The notes beneath the pieces are model-generated. The model ran no database searches. It saw nothing but the letters and a program-made list of their open reading frames with translations, and was not told the origin of the DNA. DNA of 41,303 nt from contig CAMDOP010000001.1 of the NCBI GenBank assembly GCA_945903675.1, forward strand, positions 1-41,303, read 5' to 3'. Both the position numbers and the translations under genes were made by a program. Numbering within the stretch: the first letter of the stretch is position 1; every line of letters begins with the position of its first letter. Shown piece after piece: positions 1 to 8,581 of the stretch. The DNA comes from Crenothrix polyspora (lineage in GTDB: Bacteria > Pseudomonadota > Gammaproteobacteria > Methylococcales > Methylomonadaceae).

Positions 1-161
1 ATGATGACGTTTTTGAAGGCGGTGAATTTATTTCTTTAACTGAAAGCTTAGAGGAAGTTGATGTTAAAAGAGACACCCGCAGAAAAATTGAAATCTATTG
101 GGAAAAAAAGCGTTTAAAAGAACAGTTCGATGATTTTGATGAATCAGAATTTGGCTTTTAA
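1..161 (+). CDS. C-terminal part of a PA3496-like small acidic protein
   Basis: This is the last 52 codons of a gene entering from the left edge (reading frame starts at base 3, TAA at 159-161). The visible tail is rich in charged residues and contains DTRRKIEIYWEKKRLKEQFDD. An Arg-rich helix followed by an acidic end resembles the conserved C-terminus of the short PA3496 family, whose members are about 60-80 residues and have no firm function. The stop overlaps the stop of the convergent pncC gene by four bases. The start and upstream context lie outside the window. Family assignment rests on pattern memory only. Confidence 0.5.
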   Translation, partial: DDVFEGGEFISLTESLEEVDVKRDTRRKIEIYWEKKRLKEQFDDFDESEFGF

Positions 162-646
162 ACGTTAACCAAGTCTACTAAACCTTTAAGAGCCAGAACC
201 ACCGTTTGGCGTCTGATTGCCTGCCTATCACCGCCAAGGTTTTCTTGTATCACTTTATAGCCAACAGCTTTAGTTGCCCAAGCGATAAACACAGTTCCTA
301 CTGGCTTTTCTTCTGAACCTCCGCTAGGCCCTGCAATACCCGTTACCGCTATCGCAACATCGGCATCACTATGGCATAAAGCCCCTAGAGCCATCTCTAT
401 TACTGTTTCTGCACTCACTGCCCCGTAGCGCTCTAGCGTTTCTGGTTTTACAGCCAACATTTGTATTTTTGCGGCATTACTGTAAGTCACAAAACCTCGA
501 TCAAACCAGAGCGAACTTCCAGGCACATCGGTTAGCCCTTGAGCTATACAGCCTCCGGTACATGACTCAGCGGTTACCAGCTTCTTTTGTTGGCTTTGAA
601 GTGCTTGCCCCACAAACTGAGCAAGTGTAAATAATTCATGATCCAT
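158..646 (-). CDS. pncC: Nicotinamide-nucleotide amidohydrolase (CinA C-terminal domain, PncC)
   Basis: Predicted to deamidate nicotinamide mononucleotide to nicotinate mononucleotide in pyridine nucleotide salvage in the cytosol. At 162 residues it is a stand-alone CinA C-terminal domain without the N-terminal MoaB-like domain of full CinA, as in E. coli PncC. Family signatures are visible: VTAESCTGG near residue 24 with the catalytic Ser/Cys region, GAVS near 75, and AVTGIAGPSGG near 100, followed by KPVGTVFIAW. The ATG follows a GAGG about ten bases upstream. It is divergent from mutS with only 36 bp between the two starts, so their promoters must overlap each other or the coding regions. 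In many proteobacteria cinA adjoins recA; here the neighbour is mutS. Confidence 0.93.
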   Translation of the reverse strand: MDHELFTLAQFVGQALQSQQKKLVTAESCTGGCIAQGLTDVPGSSLWFDRGFVTYSNAAKIQMLAVKPETLERYGAVSAETVIEMALGALCHSDADVAIAVTGIAGPSGGSEEKPVGTVFIAWATKAVGYKVIQENLGGDRQAIRRQTVVLALKGLVDLVNV

Positions 647-682
647 GATGTGACCTCAGCTAACTTCGGCTAAAATAGCCTA

Positions 683-3262
683 ATGACAATAAAACAAGCA
701 TCCCATACCCCAAACACGCCTATGATGCAGCAATATTTGCGCATCAAAGCCGATCATCCCGATACTTTATTATTTTATCGTATGGGCGATTTTTATGAGC
801 TATTCTTTGATGATGCGAAAAATGCCTCGCAACTCTTAGACATTACCTTAACGAGTCGCGGTCAATCAGCGGGTTTACCCATCCCTATGGCCGGCATACC
901 CTATCACTCCGCCGAAGGTTATTTAGCTAAATTATTAAAAAAAGGCGTCTCGGTTGCTATTTGTGAACAAATTGGCAACCCTGCTATAACTAAAGGCCCT
1001 GTCGAACGTAAAGTCGTGCGTATTGTGACACCGGGCACGGTGACCGATGAAGCCTTATTGGATGATCGCAAAGATAATTTACTGATTGCAATCTATGCAC
1101 TCGCTAATGCCAGCCAACACTATGGCATTGCTAGTTTAGATTTAACCAGTGGCCGCTTTATTTTGCAGCAAGTGGACACTGAAGATCAAATGCTCAGTGA
1201 ACTAGGCCGCTTAAATCCAGCAGAACTACTCTTTAGTGAAGACTGGCGATTACCAGCCATCTTACTGCAGCGTAGCGGTTTATGCCGACGATTACCATGG
1301 CATTTTGATTTAGAAAGCGCTAAACAACGCATATTGCAACAATTCAACACCTTAGATTTAAAGGGTTTTGGTTGTGAACACTTACCCGCCGCCATTGCCG
1401 CCGCTGGTGCTTTATTGCTTTATGTTAAAGAAACTCAGCAAACTGCCCTGCCCCATATACAAGGCATTTGTACTGAAAACAGTGATGACAGTATTTTATT
1501 GGATGCCTCCAGTCGCCGTAATCTTGAATTGGATTATCATCCTTCAGGACAACTTCAATATACTTTGTTTGGCGTTTTAGATAAAACATCCTCGACTATG
1601 GGCAGTCGCTGCCTAAGACGATGGATTAATCAACCTTTACGTGACAGCCAACGCCTTAATGATCGTTATGCTTGTATAGAAAGTTTACTCACTAATCGGC
1701 TTTATCAAGACCTACAAAGCCAACTACGACAAGTGGGTGATATTGAACGTATCAGTTCCCGTATCGCTTTAAAATCTGCTCGTCCTCGTGATTTGTTAGT
1801 GTTACGTTCAACTCTTGCTGTACTTCCCGAGTTACAACAAAGTTTGGCAACTTGCGAAAATTTACAACTCACTGAAATTGCGAATAAAATAGGTGAGCAT
1901 CCAGAAATGCTATTGTTACTACAAAAAGCCCTAGTAGACAATCCACCAGTGCTAATTCGCGATGGCGGCGTTATTGCCCTAGGCTATCATCAGGATTTAG
2001 ATGAGCTACGAAATTTAAGCCAAAACGCCGATCAATTTCTAATTGATATGGAAATTAGGGAAAAAGCGGCTACCGGCATTAGTACACTTAAGGTTAATTA
2101 TAATCGGGTACATGGCTATTATATTGAGATATCGCACCTACACGCCGATAAAATACCGTTACATTACACGCGAAAACAAACCTTAAAAGGGGCAGAGCGT
2201 TATATTACTGAAGAATTAAAAAGCTTTGAAGACAAAGTACTTAGCGCAAAAGACAAAGCCTTATCTTTTGAGAAATTTCTTTACGAGGAGTTACTTAATA
2301 ATATCGCCACTGCGTTGATACCATTACAACAGTGTGCAGCAGCACTCGCAGAACTTGATGTACTCAACACTTTTGCTGAACGTGCCGAAACTCTAAACTT
2401 AACACCTCCTATCTTGACCCCTATTTCTGGTATTCATATAGAAGCTGGACGGCATTTAGTGATTGAACAGGTTTCTGATATTCCTTTTGTAGCTAATGAC
2501 TTAAGCTTTTCGCCTCAGCGCAAAATGTTAGTCGTAACGGGCCCCAATATGGGCGGAAAATCAACCTATATGCGCCAAGCGGCATTGATTGTGCTTATCG
2601 CCCACATCGGTTGTTATGTTCCTGCTAAACAATTCACCTGCGGCCCTATTGATAAAATATTTACTCGCATAGGCGCTTCTGATGATTTATCCAGTGGACG
2701 CTCTACTTTTATGGTGGAAATGTCAGAAACGGCTAATATTCTGCATAATGCGACTGAAAATAGTTTAATTCTAATGGATGAAATAGGCCGAGGCACAAGT
2801 ACCTTTGATGGTTTGTCTTTAGCTTGGGCCTGTGCCGATCATCTAGCCAAACAAACCAAAGCCTTTACACTCTTTGCTACGCATTATTTTGAACTGACTA
2901 CCTTAGCTGATGAACAAGACATCATCTACAACGTACATTTGGATGCGATGGAGCATGGTGACAAAATTATCTTTTTACACGCTGTTAAAGACGGTCCTGC
3001 TAATCAAAGCTATGGTCTGCAAGTTGCAGCATTAGCTGGCGTACCTCGCTCGGTCATAGAAAAAGCCAAAACTAAATTACGTCATTTAGAAGACCATGCC
3101 TACAAAGAACACCAAAGCGCAACCGACGTTAAGCAACTGGACTTATTTTCATCATCAGATGAACACCCTGCCGTTACTTTACTAGAAGACATACTGCCAG
3201 ATGAACTAAGCCCTAAACAAGCCTTAGAATTTCTCTATAAGCTTAAGGCTTTAGCTTCGTAG
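683..3262 (+). CDS. mutS: DNA mismatch repair protein MutS
   Basis: Recognises mispaired bases and small loops and starts mismatch repair together with MutL. Its 859 residues match full-length bacterial MutS. The mismatch-reading motif appears as FYE at residues 37-39, within FYRMGDFYELF. Connector, lever and clamp regions follow. The C-terminal ATPase has a Walker A GPNMGGKST at 620-628, the DDLSSGRSTF signature, Walker B LILMDEIGRGTS and the His switch FATHYFELT. The end keeps a short helix-turn-helix and tetramer-type tail. The first ATG gives an N-terminus aligned with family members (TPMMQQY at 12-18), although no clear Shine-Dalgarno precedes it. The last three codons form part of a palindromic repeat. 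No truncation or frameshift is visible. Confidence 0.98.
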   Translation: MTIKQASHTPNTPMMQQYLRIKADHPDTLLFYRMGDFYELFFDDAKNASQLLDITLTSRGQSAGLPIPMAGIPYHSAEGYLAKLLKKGVSVAICEQIGNPAITKGPVERKVVRIVTPGTVTDEALLDDRKDNLLIAIYALANASQHYGIASLDLTSGRFILQQVDTEDQMLSELGRLNPAELLFSEDWRLPAILLQRSGLCRRLPWHFDLESAKQRILQQFNTLDLKGFGCEHLPAAIAAAGALLLYVKETQQTALPHIQGICTENSDDSILLDASSRRNLELDYHPSGQLQYTLFGVLDKTSSTMGSRCLRRWINQPLRDSQRLNDRYACIESLLTNRLYQDLQSQLRQVGDIERISSRIALKSARPRDLLVLRSTLAVLPELQQSLATCENLQLTEIANKIGEHPEMLLLLQKALVDNPPVLIRDGGVIALGYHQDLDELRNLSQNADQFLIDMEIREKAATGISTLKVNYNRVHGYYIEISHLHADKIPLHYTRKQTLKGAERYITEELKSFEDKVLSAKDKALSFEKFLYEELLNNIATALIPLQQCAAALAELDVLNTFAERAETLNLTPPILTPISGIHIEAGRHLVIEQVSDIPFVANDLSFSPQRKMLVVTGPNMGGKSTYMRQAALIVLIAHIGCYVPAKQFTCGPIDKIFTRIGASDDLSSGRSTFMVEMSETANILHNATENSLILMDEIGRGTSTFDGLSLAWACADHLAKQTKAFTLFATHYFELTTLADEQDIIYNVHLDAMEHGDKIIFLHAVKDGPANQSYGLQVAALAGVPRSVIEKAKTKLRHLEDHAYKEHQSATDVKQLDLFSSSDEHPAVTLLEDILPDELSPKQALEFLYKLKALAS

Positions 3263-3346
3263 GTCGGGCACATGTTTTTGGTGCCCGACAATGAGGACTC
3301 GAATGTCGATTGTCGGGCGACGATAAAGCCGTCACCCGACCTACGA
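3256..3346. repeat. REP-like palindrome starting at the mutS stop codon
   Basis: The outer arms TTCGTAGGTCGGG (3256-3268) and CCCGACCTACGA (3335-3346) are complementary. Inside is a perfect 9-bp hairpin, GTCGGGCAC at 3263-3271 and GTGCCCGAC at 3281-3289, and then a second pairing of CCCGACAAT with ATTGTCGGG. A half unit with GTGCCCGACAATG recurs at about 3384-3396. The left arm includes the last mutS codons and its TAG. It could also terminate or stabilise the mutS transcript, but there is no following T-run. Composition (CGGGC-rich) differs from the AT-rich surroundings, typical of REP elements. Confidence 0.75.
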
Positions 3347-3408
3347 GGCTACTGACTGGTCATTCTGCCGGATGGTGCTTTTCGTGCCCGACAATGAAAT
3401 ATTTTGAG

Positions 3409-3475
3409 CTAGGCTTAACCTTTCGCCCTGTGCCCTTAGCCTGCGCTCAAACTGTCCCGCATTAAATTGGTAACC
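3409..3475 (+). mobile_element. Truncated right half of the 8-bp-TSD MITE-like repeat
   Basis: This stretch matches the right half of the full elements at 35.1 and 40.1 kb: AGGCTTAACCTTTCGCCC, a GCGCTCAAACTGTCCCGC block and the terminal TTAAATTGGTAACC. The left half and left inverted repeat are missing, so no target duplication can be defined. It lies between mutS and the oad genes and next to a REP half unit, suggesting a decayed copy interrupted by other repeats. Confidence 0.75.
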
Positions 3476-3508
3476 GTTACGTCTTAAGAATGTAGTCTAT
3501 CTATCTAT

Positions 3509-4636
3509 TTATTTAACTAGACTTAACAACACACCTGCAGCTACCGCAGAACCGATGACGCCAGCAACATTAGGCCCCATAGCATGCATTAATAAGAAGT
3601 TATGTGGATTGCTTTCTAAACCAACTTTGTTGGCGACTCTAGCCGCCATAGGCACAGCAGATACGCCCGCAGCCCCAATTAAAGGATTAATAGGCGTATC
3701 ACTAAATTTATTCATGATTTTCGCCATAATGACACCAGAAGCCGTGCCTATGGCAAAAGCCACAGCACCTAGCGCCAAGATACCCAAGGTTTCTATTTGC
3801 AAAAATGCTTCTGCACTTAGCTTAGACCCTACTGCCAAGCCTAAAAATATAGTCACTATATTGATCAATTCGTTTTGAGCCGTTTGACTTAAACGCTCGA
3901 CTACACCACTGGCATTCATTAAATTACCCAAGGCAAACATACCGATCAAAGGCGTAGCAGAAGGTAATAGCAAAATGGACAGTATCAGCAACATCAAAGG
4001 AAAGACAATTTTTTCGGTTTTGCTGACCGCGCGCATTTGCTTCATTTCAATTTTGCGTTCATCTTCTGTAGTTAAGGCGCGCATAATTGGGGGCTGTATT
4101 AACGGCACTAAGGCCATGTAGGAATAAGCTGCGACGGCAATAGCACCTAATAAATCGGGTGCCAATTTTGAAGCTACATAAATAGCGGTAGGTCCATCAG
4201 CGCCACCGATAATACCAATAGCAGCAGCATCTTTTAAGCTAAACTCCAAACCAGGCACGACATTAAGCGCAAGTGCACCTAACAAAGAAGCAAAAATACC
4301 AAATTGCGCAGCCGCTCCTAATAACAACGTTTTAGGGTTGGCTAGCATCGGACCAAAATCGGTCATGGCTCCCACACCCATAAAAATCAATAATGGGAAT
4401 ATACCTGCTTTAATACCGAAATAAAGGTAATACAACAAGCCACCTTCTTCAGCAATACCTGCTATAGGTATATTACTGAGTATGGCACCAAAACCTATAG
4501 GTAGTAATAATAATGGCTCAAAGCCTTTTTTAATTGCCAGATACAGCAATAAAAAGCCGACCAACATCATAAAAGCCTGACCACCCGTAAAATTATACAG
4601 GCCAGTGCTTTGCCAGAGTGCTGTCAAATTTTCCAT
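3509..4636 (-). CDS. oadB: Sodium-pumping oxaloacetate decarboxylase beta subunit
   Basis: Integral membrane subunit that decarboxylates carboxybiotin and couples this to Na+ export. The protein has 375 residues and is strongly hydrophobic, with about nine or more membrane segments. The family hallmark GGADGPTAIYVASKLAPDLL is present, placing the coupling aspartate at residue 147 (equivalent to Asp203 of the Klebsiella protein). NxxG-type motifs also occur in the C-terminal half (ALGNLMNASGV, LIGAAGVSAVPMAARV). It is shorter than enterobacterial OadB (about 433 residues), matching a shorter subset of the family. It lies 23 bp behind oadA, so co-transcription is very likely. It is the last gene of the oadG-oadA-oadB set. 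Confidence 0.95.
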   Translation of the reverse strand: MENLTALWQSTGLYNFTGGQAFMMLVGFLLLYLAIKKGFEPLLLLPIGFGAILSNIPIAGIAEEGGLLYYLYFGIKAGIFPLLIFMGVGAMTDFGPMLANPKTLLLGAAAQFGIFASLLGALALNVVPGLEFSLKDAAAIGIIGGADGPTAIYVASKLAPDLLGAIAVAAYSYMALVPLIQPPIMRALTTEDERKIEMKQMRAVSKTEKIVFPLMLLILSILLLPSATPLIGMFALGNLMNASGVVERLSQTAQNELINIVTIFLGLAVGSKLSAEAFLQIETLGILALGAVAFAIGTASGVIMAKIMNKFSDTPINPLIGAAGVSAVPMAARVANKVGLESNPHNFLLMHAMGPNVAGVIGSAVAAGVLLSLVK

Positions 4637-4659
4637 AATATGTCTCTAGTACAATAACG

Positions 4660-6447
4660 CTATAAAGAAATCAAGGCGTTACCACCAGCAACAGCGCCAC
4701 CTTCCTTGATATGAACAGCACTGACTGTACCGCTAAATTTAGATCTAACCTCTGTTTCCATTTTCATAGCTTCCATAATAACAACCACTTCACCTTCTGC
4801 TACCGGACTACCCACTTCAACTAATATTTTAAGGATATTACCCGCCATAGGTGCATAGACTATTGCGCCAGAATCTATGATCGGCTCTAAAAGGTTATTG
4901 TCAGTAACTGTTGATTTAATAGCCAGTGGAGTACCAGGCGGACCAACGGTTACGTTAAAGTTTCTGCCATCAACATTAACAATATAGCTCTCAGTTACAG
5001 CCTTACTGGTTAAGGGCTTAATAGGCGTCTCTGCCGCAAACGCTACAGCATCTGGAGCAGGCTCAAAAGCAGAAGCATTGCCTCGATTAACTAAGAACTT
5101 CCAACCTACTTGCGCAAACATGCCATTAATTAAGGCATCTTCTTCAATAAATTTAGATAAGGTTACATTTTCAGCCAAAGCCTTTTCCTGAACTTCGGCA
5201 ATCAACTTATCCATTTCTGGCTCGATTAAATCAGCTGGCCTACAGGTTATTGCTTTCGCGCCGCCTAGAACTCTATCTTGCAATTGTTTATTAACGGGCG
5301 CTGGAGTTGCTCCGTATTCACCTTTTAAAACGCCTGCAGTTTCTTTAGTGATGGTTTTATAGCGCTCTCCGTTCATGACATTCATGACGGCTTGGGTACC
5401 TACGATTTGCGAAGTTGGCGTCACAAGAGGGATGAAACCTAGATCTTCACGCACACGTGGTATTTCATGCATCACCTCATCAAACTTATCGGCAGCACCC
5501 TGTTCTTTTAATTGGCTTTCCATGTTGGTCAACATACCACCAGGCACTTGAGACACTAAGATACGCCCATCAACGCCTTTTAAGCTGCCTTCAAATTGTG
5601 CGTATTTTTTACGAATATCTCTAAAGTAATGGGCAATTTCTTCAAGCTTTACTAAATCCAAACCAGTTGCTCGTCCAGTCCCTTCAAGGCTGGCAACAAT
5701 AGTCTCAGTAGCACTGTGACCATAGGTCATACTCATGGAAGAAATAGCCGTATCAACATTATCGATACCCGCTTCGGCAGCTTTAATAAGTGTGGCGACA
5801 CTTAAACCAGTTGTGGCATGACAATGTAAATGAATGGGAATTTTTGTGCTTTTCTTTAGGCGACTTACTAACTCATAAGCATCATAAGGTTTTAAAAGAC
5901 CGGCCATATCTTTAATACAAATAGAATGCGCGCCCATGTCTTCAATCTGCTTGCCTAGATCCACCCAAACATTCAGCGTATGAACAGGACTGGTGGTATA
6001 AGAAATAGTACCTTGAGCATGCGCGCCAGTATTTAATACCGCTTTTACAGCATGTTCAATATTACGCATATCATTCATCGCATCAAAAATGCGAAATACA
6101 TCTATACCATTAATAGCACAACGCTCAACAAACTTATCAACGACATCATCAGCATAATGCCGATAACCTAAAATATTTTGCCCTCTTAACAACATTTGTT
6201 GAGGCGTATTAGGCATAGCTGCTTTTAATAAACGTAATCTTTCCCAAGGATCTTCGCCTAAATAGCGGATACAGGCATCAAATGTAGCTCCACCCCAAGA
6301 CTCGATAGACCAATAACCTATCTGATCTATTTTTTCACAGATGGGCAGCATATCTTCTATGCGTAAACGAGTGGCTAAGATGGATTGATGTGCATCACGC
6401 AACACAACTTCAGTGATGCTTAAGGGCTTTTTTTTATCTTGGGCCAT
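4660..6447 (-). CDS. oadA: Oxaloacetate decarboxylase alpha subunit (biotin carboxyltransferase)
   Basis: Transfers the carboxyl group of oxaloacetate to its own biotin, yielding pyruvate; OadB then releases CO2 and pumps Na+. Its 595 residues contain an N-terminal carboxyltransferase TIM barrel (DAHQSILATR at about 18-27, metal-ligand region LHLHCH-type HLHCHATTG), a PYC/OAD middle domain, and a C-terminal biotinyl domain with the carrier motif EAMKMETEV (biotin lysine about residue 562). A Pro/Ala-rich linker before the biotinyl domain is short. The ATG has a GGAG about eleven bases upstream. It is separated from oadG by 239 bp, more than usual, so it may have its own promoter. The alpha subunit of a pyruvate carboxylase would look similar, but oadB and oadG next door settle the assignment. 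Confidence 0.95.
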   Translation of the reverse strand: MAQDKKKPLSITEVVLRDAHQSILATRLRIEDMLPICEKIDQIGYWSIESWGGATFDACIRYLGEDPWERLRLLKAAMPNTPQQMLLRGQNILGYRHYADDVVDKFVERCAINGIDVFRIFDAMNDMRNIEHAVKAVLNTGAHAQGTISYTTSPVHTLNVWVDLGKQIEDMGAHSICIKDMAGLLKPYDAYELVSRLKKSTKIPIHLHCHATTGLSVATLIKAAEAGIDNVDTAISSMSMTYGHSATETIVASLEGTGRATGLDLVKLEEIAHYFRDIRKKYAQFEGSLKGVDGRILVSQVPGGMLTNMESQLKEQGAADKFDEVMHEIPRVREDLGFIPLVTPTSQIVGTQAVMNVMNGERYKTITKETAGVLKGEYGATPAPVNKQLQDRVLGGAKAITCRPADLIEPEMDKLIAEVQEKALAENVTLSKFIEEDALINGMFAQVGWKFLVNRGNASAFEPAPDAVAFAAETPIKPLTSKAVTESYIVNVDGRNFNVTVGPPGTPLAIKSTVTDNNLLEPIIDSGAIVYAPMAGNILKILVEVGSPVAEGEVVVIMEAMKMETEVRSKFSGTVSAVHIKEGGAVAGGNALISL

Positions 6448-6686
6448 TCTAACTAGTTCTCCGATAACCTGTACAGGCGTTTAATCTATTGACCTTTTGA
6501 GTCGTTTACATGCATTTTATAATAAAAACTTGATTAACATCGCTTAAGATTAATTAAGGTAATTCATAATGATGTCAAAGTACTATTTAGAGACTATGTT
6601 TGCCTGTGACCTTCATTTAAAAATTATTTAAAATCAAGACCTAAAAGCATTAACATCAAAAAAAACGACATCAACAATCAGTGCTT

Positions 6687-6923
6687 TTATTTATGTTTAT
6701 TACGATGCTGATGCACCGCTGCGGTAATCGCAGCAATAATATTTTCATCAATCCCGCTAGATCTCGTCGCTGTGGTTCCTGCTAAACTGGGTGCATCTGG
6801 GAAGAATCTTTGTATTAACGCTGACATCATATTAATGGCAAGTACTAACATAGTCAAAAACAGGAATACGATACCCATTCCAGCTAACATTAGCTCAATT
6901 CCCTTACTCATTTGTTCTGTCAT
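6687..6923 (-). CDS. oadG: Oxaloacetate decarboxylase gamma subunit
   Basis: Small membrane anchor that assembles the OadA-OadB complex. The protein is 78 residues, with one N-terminal membrane helix containing the family motif ELMLAGMGIVFLFL at about residues 10-23 and a soluble tail rich in His and Lys at its end (AAVHQHRNKHK). Polar C-terminal residues, notably His, bind zinc in enterobacterial OadG, and the terminal histidines here fit that. It is first in the minus-strand series oadG-oadA-oadB, which is the standard order. The 239-bp gap to oadA holds no evident gene. Confidence 0.9.
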   Translation of the reverse strand: MTEQMSKGIELMLAGMGIVFLFLTMLVLAINMMSALIQRFFPDAPSLAGTTATRSSGIDENIIAAITAAVHQHRNKHK

Positions 6924-7459
6924 AGTCCGCTACCTTGTCTTGAAACGATTGAATCTATTGAAAATCATCAATTCATGGGTACATTATCCATAAAACTACA
7001 CTGCTAAACAAACTAAAGATAGGTAAATCCCTAGGTTTTTAGATTCATAGCATTCGTATAGACTTTATTAAACTGCCTCATCTTTAATTTAGCCACTATT
7101 TTGCCCCATCGCCCTAGGCATTCGCGTGAACTAATGTGAACAGCCTAATATTTGAGTTTGCTACCTCAATAGCTCATCAAATTAGGTAGGTCTATATGGT
7201 GAGAATAGCTCGCTCCAGACCTCGAATGGCTGGCTTTATAATGTGAATGCCGGTATTTATGTCGTAAATAGCGCACTATAAGATAAGCAATAGACCCTAA
7301 TGAACTTTTTACCCAATTAAATTGACAATTATGGTGGCTAGCGTTTAGATGAGTTTATTCTGGATATTGACGACTTAAATGCATAACTTTGGCTCAAGTG
7401 GCCTTTGCTGATTTTATCGAAACAAGTCATTTACCTATTCAGAACACATAACTTAGCTT
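6924..7459. other. Non-coding gap, possible decayed coding remnant
   Basis: No intact gene, tRNA or named repeat is visible upstream of oadG. Between about 7200 and 7430 on the plus strand short open stretches read as plausible protein (for example NGWLYNVNAGIYVV, then LDEFILDIDDLN) but are separated by stops and frame changes. They may be remains of a lost gene; I cannot assign a family. The oad promoter presumably lies in the proximal 100 bp. Confidence 0.35.
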
Positions 7460-7495
7460 AAAAAAAAAGCCCTCCCATAATGTTGGTGGGAGGGC
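7460..7495 (-). terminator. Strong rho-independent terminator
   Basis: GCCCTCCCA (7469-7477) and TGGGAGGGC (7487-7495) form a perfect 9-bp GC-rich stem with a 9-nt loop. Nine A residues at 7460-7468 give a U9 tail in the minus-strand transcript. No protein gene ends here on that strand, so it belongs to the small RNA unit. Confidence 0.85.
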
Positions 7496-7571
7496 TTATA
7501 GAGGAGGAATGTCAGTATCAATAAGCATGAAGTCTAGATAACTCATAAAACAACAACGCTATAACACTTGT
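7460..7571 (-). ncRNA. Candidate small RNA with CU-rich anti-Shine-Dalgarno segment
   Basis: A complete transcription unit without a convincing ORF is visible on the minus strand. It has a consensus-like promoter (7578-7606), a predicted start near 7571 and a strong intrinsic terminator ending near 7460, giving about 112 nt. Just before the terminator stem the RNA reads CAUUCCUCCUCU, complementary to Shine-Dalgarno sequences. A strong terminator with a long U tail and an exposed CU-rich segment are common in Hfq-type trans-acting sRNAs, but no known family was recognised. A ten-codon ORF (MLIDTDIPPL) lies in the RNA, with no good ribosome-binding site. It is divergent from the TIGR01777 gene. 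Confidence 0.5.
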
Positions 7572-7577
7572 GTGACT

Positions 7578-7606
7578 AAATTACTCGCCATAAGTATCTT
7601 TGTCAA
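7578..7606 (-). promoter_or_regulatory. Sigma-70-type promoter of the small RNA
   Basis: On the minus strand a perfect TTGACA (7606-7601) is followed after exactly 17 bp by TAATTT (7583-7578), which keeps the T, A and final T of the -10 consensus. The predicted start is around 7570-7572. Confidence 0.55.
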
Positions 7607-7675
7607 ACAATACATGAACAAAACATATACAATATTCATCTGGATTATATTTTCTAAAATAATGAGGAGAAAGCA

Positions 7676-8581
7676 ATGAACATATTAGTAACCGGTGGCA
7701 CTGGTTTTATTGGCCAAGCTTTAGTAAATAGCCTACTTAAAGATGAACATAAAGTGACTGTCTTAAGCCGGACTCCTGACGCAGTAACTAAAATATTCGG
7801 TCATGAAGTAATGTCATTATCGAATCTCGATCAATTAACTATAGATAAGAGCTTTGAAACTATCATTAATCTTGCTGGTGCGCCCATTTTTGATAACCAT
7901 TGGAGCGACGCGCGCAAGCAAATCATCAGAGACAGTCGCATTAAACTCACTGAGCAATTAATAGCTTATATAGAACGAGCCGCCGTTAAACCAGCTTTAT
8001 TAATCAGCGGCTCAGCCATTGGCTATTATGGCGATCAAGGCAATACTGAATTAAATGAATTATCTATACCGCACCATGATTTCTCACAACAGTTATGCGC
8101 TGACTGGGAAAATGCCGCGCTAAGAGCCGAACAATTTGGCGTCAGAGTATGCCTGATTAGAACTGGCTTGGTATTAGCCCATGATGGTGGCTTATTGCAA
8201 CGCATGCAACGTCCGTTTAAGTTAGGATTAGGAGGCACATTAGGCAATGGTCAGCAATGGATGTCATGGATACAGAGAGCTGATTGGATCCGTATCGCAA
8301 AACTCATGATCAGCAACTCATCTATGCAAGGCGCCTATAATGCAACAGCCCCTCATCCAGTGACCAATAGTGAGTTCACAAAAACCCTTGCGCAACATTT
8401 AAAGCGCCCAGCTTTATTACCTGTCCCCGCTTGGCTATTAAAAACGCTCTTGGGTGAGAGATCAGATTTGGTCTTAGCTAGTCAACGGGTATTGCCGGAA
8501 CGCTTATTAAATGAAAACTTCCAGTTTCATTATCCTGAGCTTTTATCTGCCTTAACTGAAATCAGCTCACATCATGCCTAA
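7676..8581 (+). CDS. TIGR01777 family NAD(P)-binding epimerase-like protein
   Basis: Extended short-chain dehydrogenase-type protein related to E. coli YfcH; the family is named for sugar epimerase similarity but its physiological substrate is not established. Its 301 residues begin with a Rossmann signature, VTGGTGFIG at residues 5-13, then NLAGAP near 68, a substrate-region GSAIGYYGD near 115 and a C-terminal DUF1731-like end with LPVPAWLLKTLLGE. The start has a clear GAGGAG eight bases upstream. The gene overlaps the next one by eight bases, indicating translational coupling. A predicted small RNA is transcribed divergently from the same intergenic region. Confidence 0.9.
   Translation: MNILVTGGTGFIGQALVNSLLKDEHKVTVLSRTPDAVTKIFGHEVMSLSNLDQLTIDKSFETIINLAGAPIFDNHWSDARKQIIRDSRIKLTEQLIAYIERAAVKPALLISGSAIGYYGDQGNTELNELSIPHHDFSQQLCADWENAALRAEQFGVRVCLIRTGLVLAHDGGLLQRMQRPFKLGLGGTLGNGQQWMSWIQRADWIRIAKLMISNSSMQGAYNATAPHPVTNSEFTKTLAQHLKRPALLPVPAWLLKTLLGERSDLVLASQRVLPERLLNENFQFHYPELLSALTEISSHHA

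Noticed and set aside
7511..7543. Ten-codon plus-strand ORF (MSVSISMKSR) beside GAGGAGGA
   Set aside because: The purine run is too close to the ATG, and the sequence is better explained as the complement of the small RNA's CU-rich segment.
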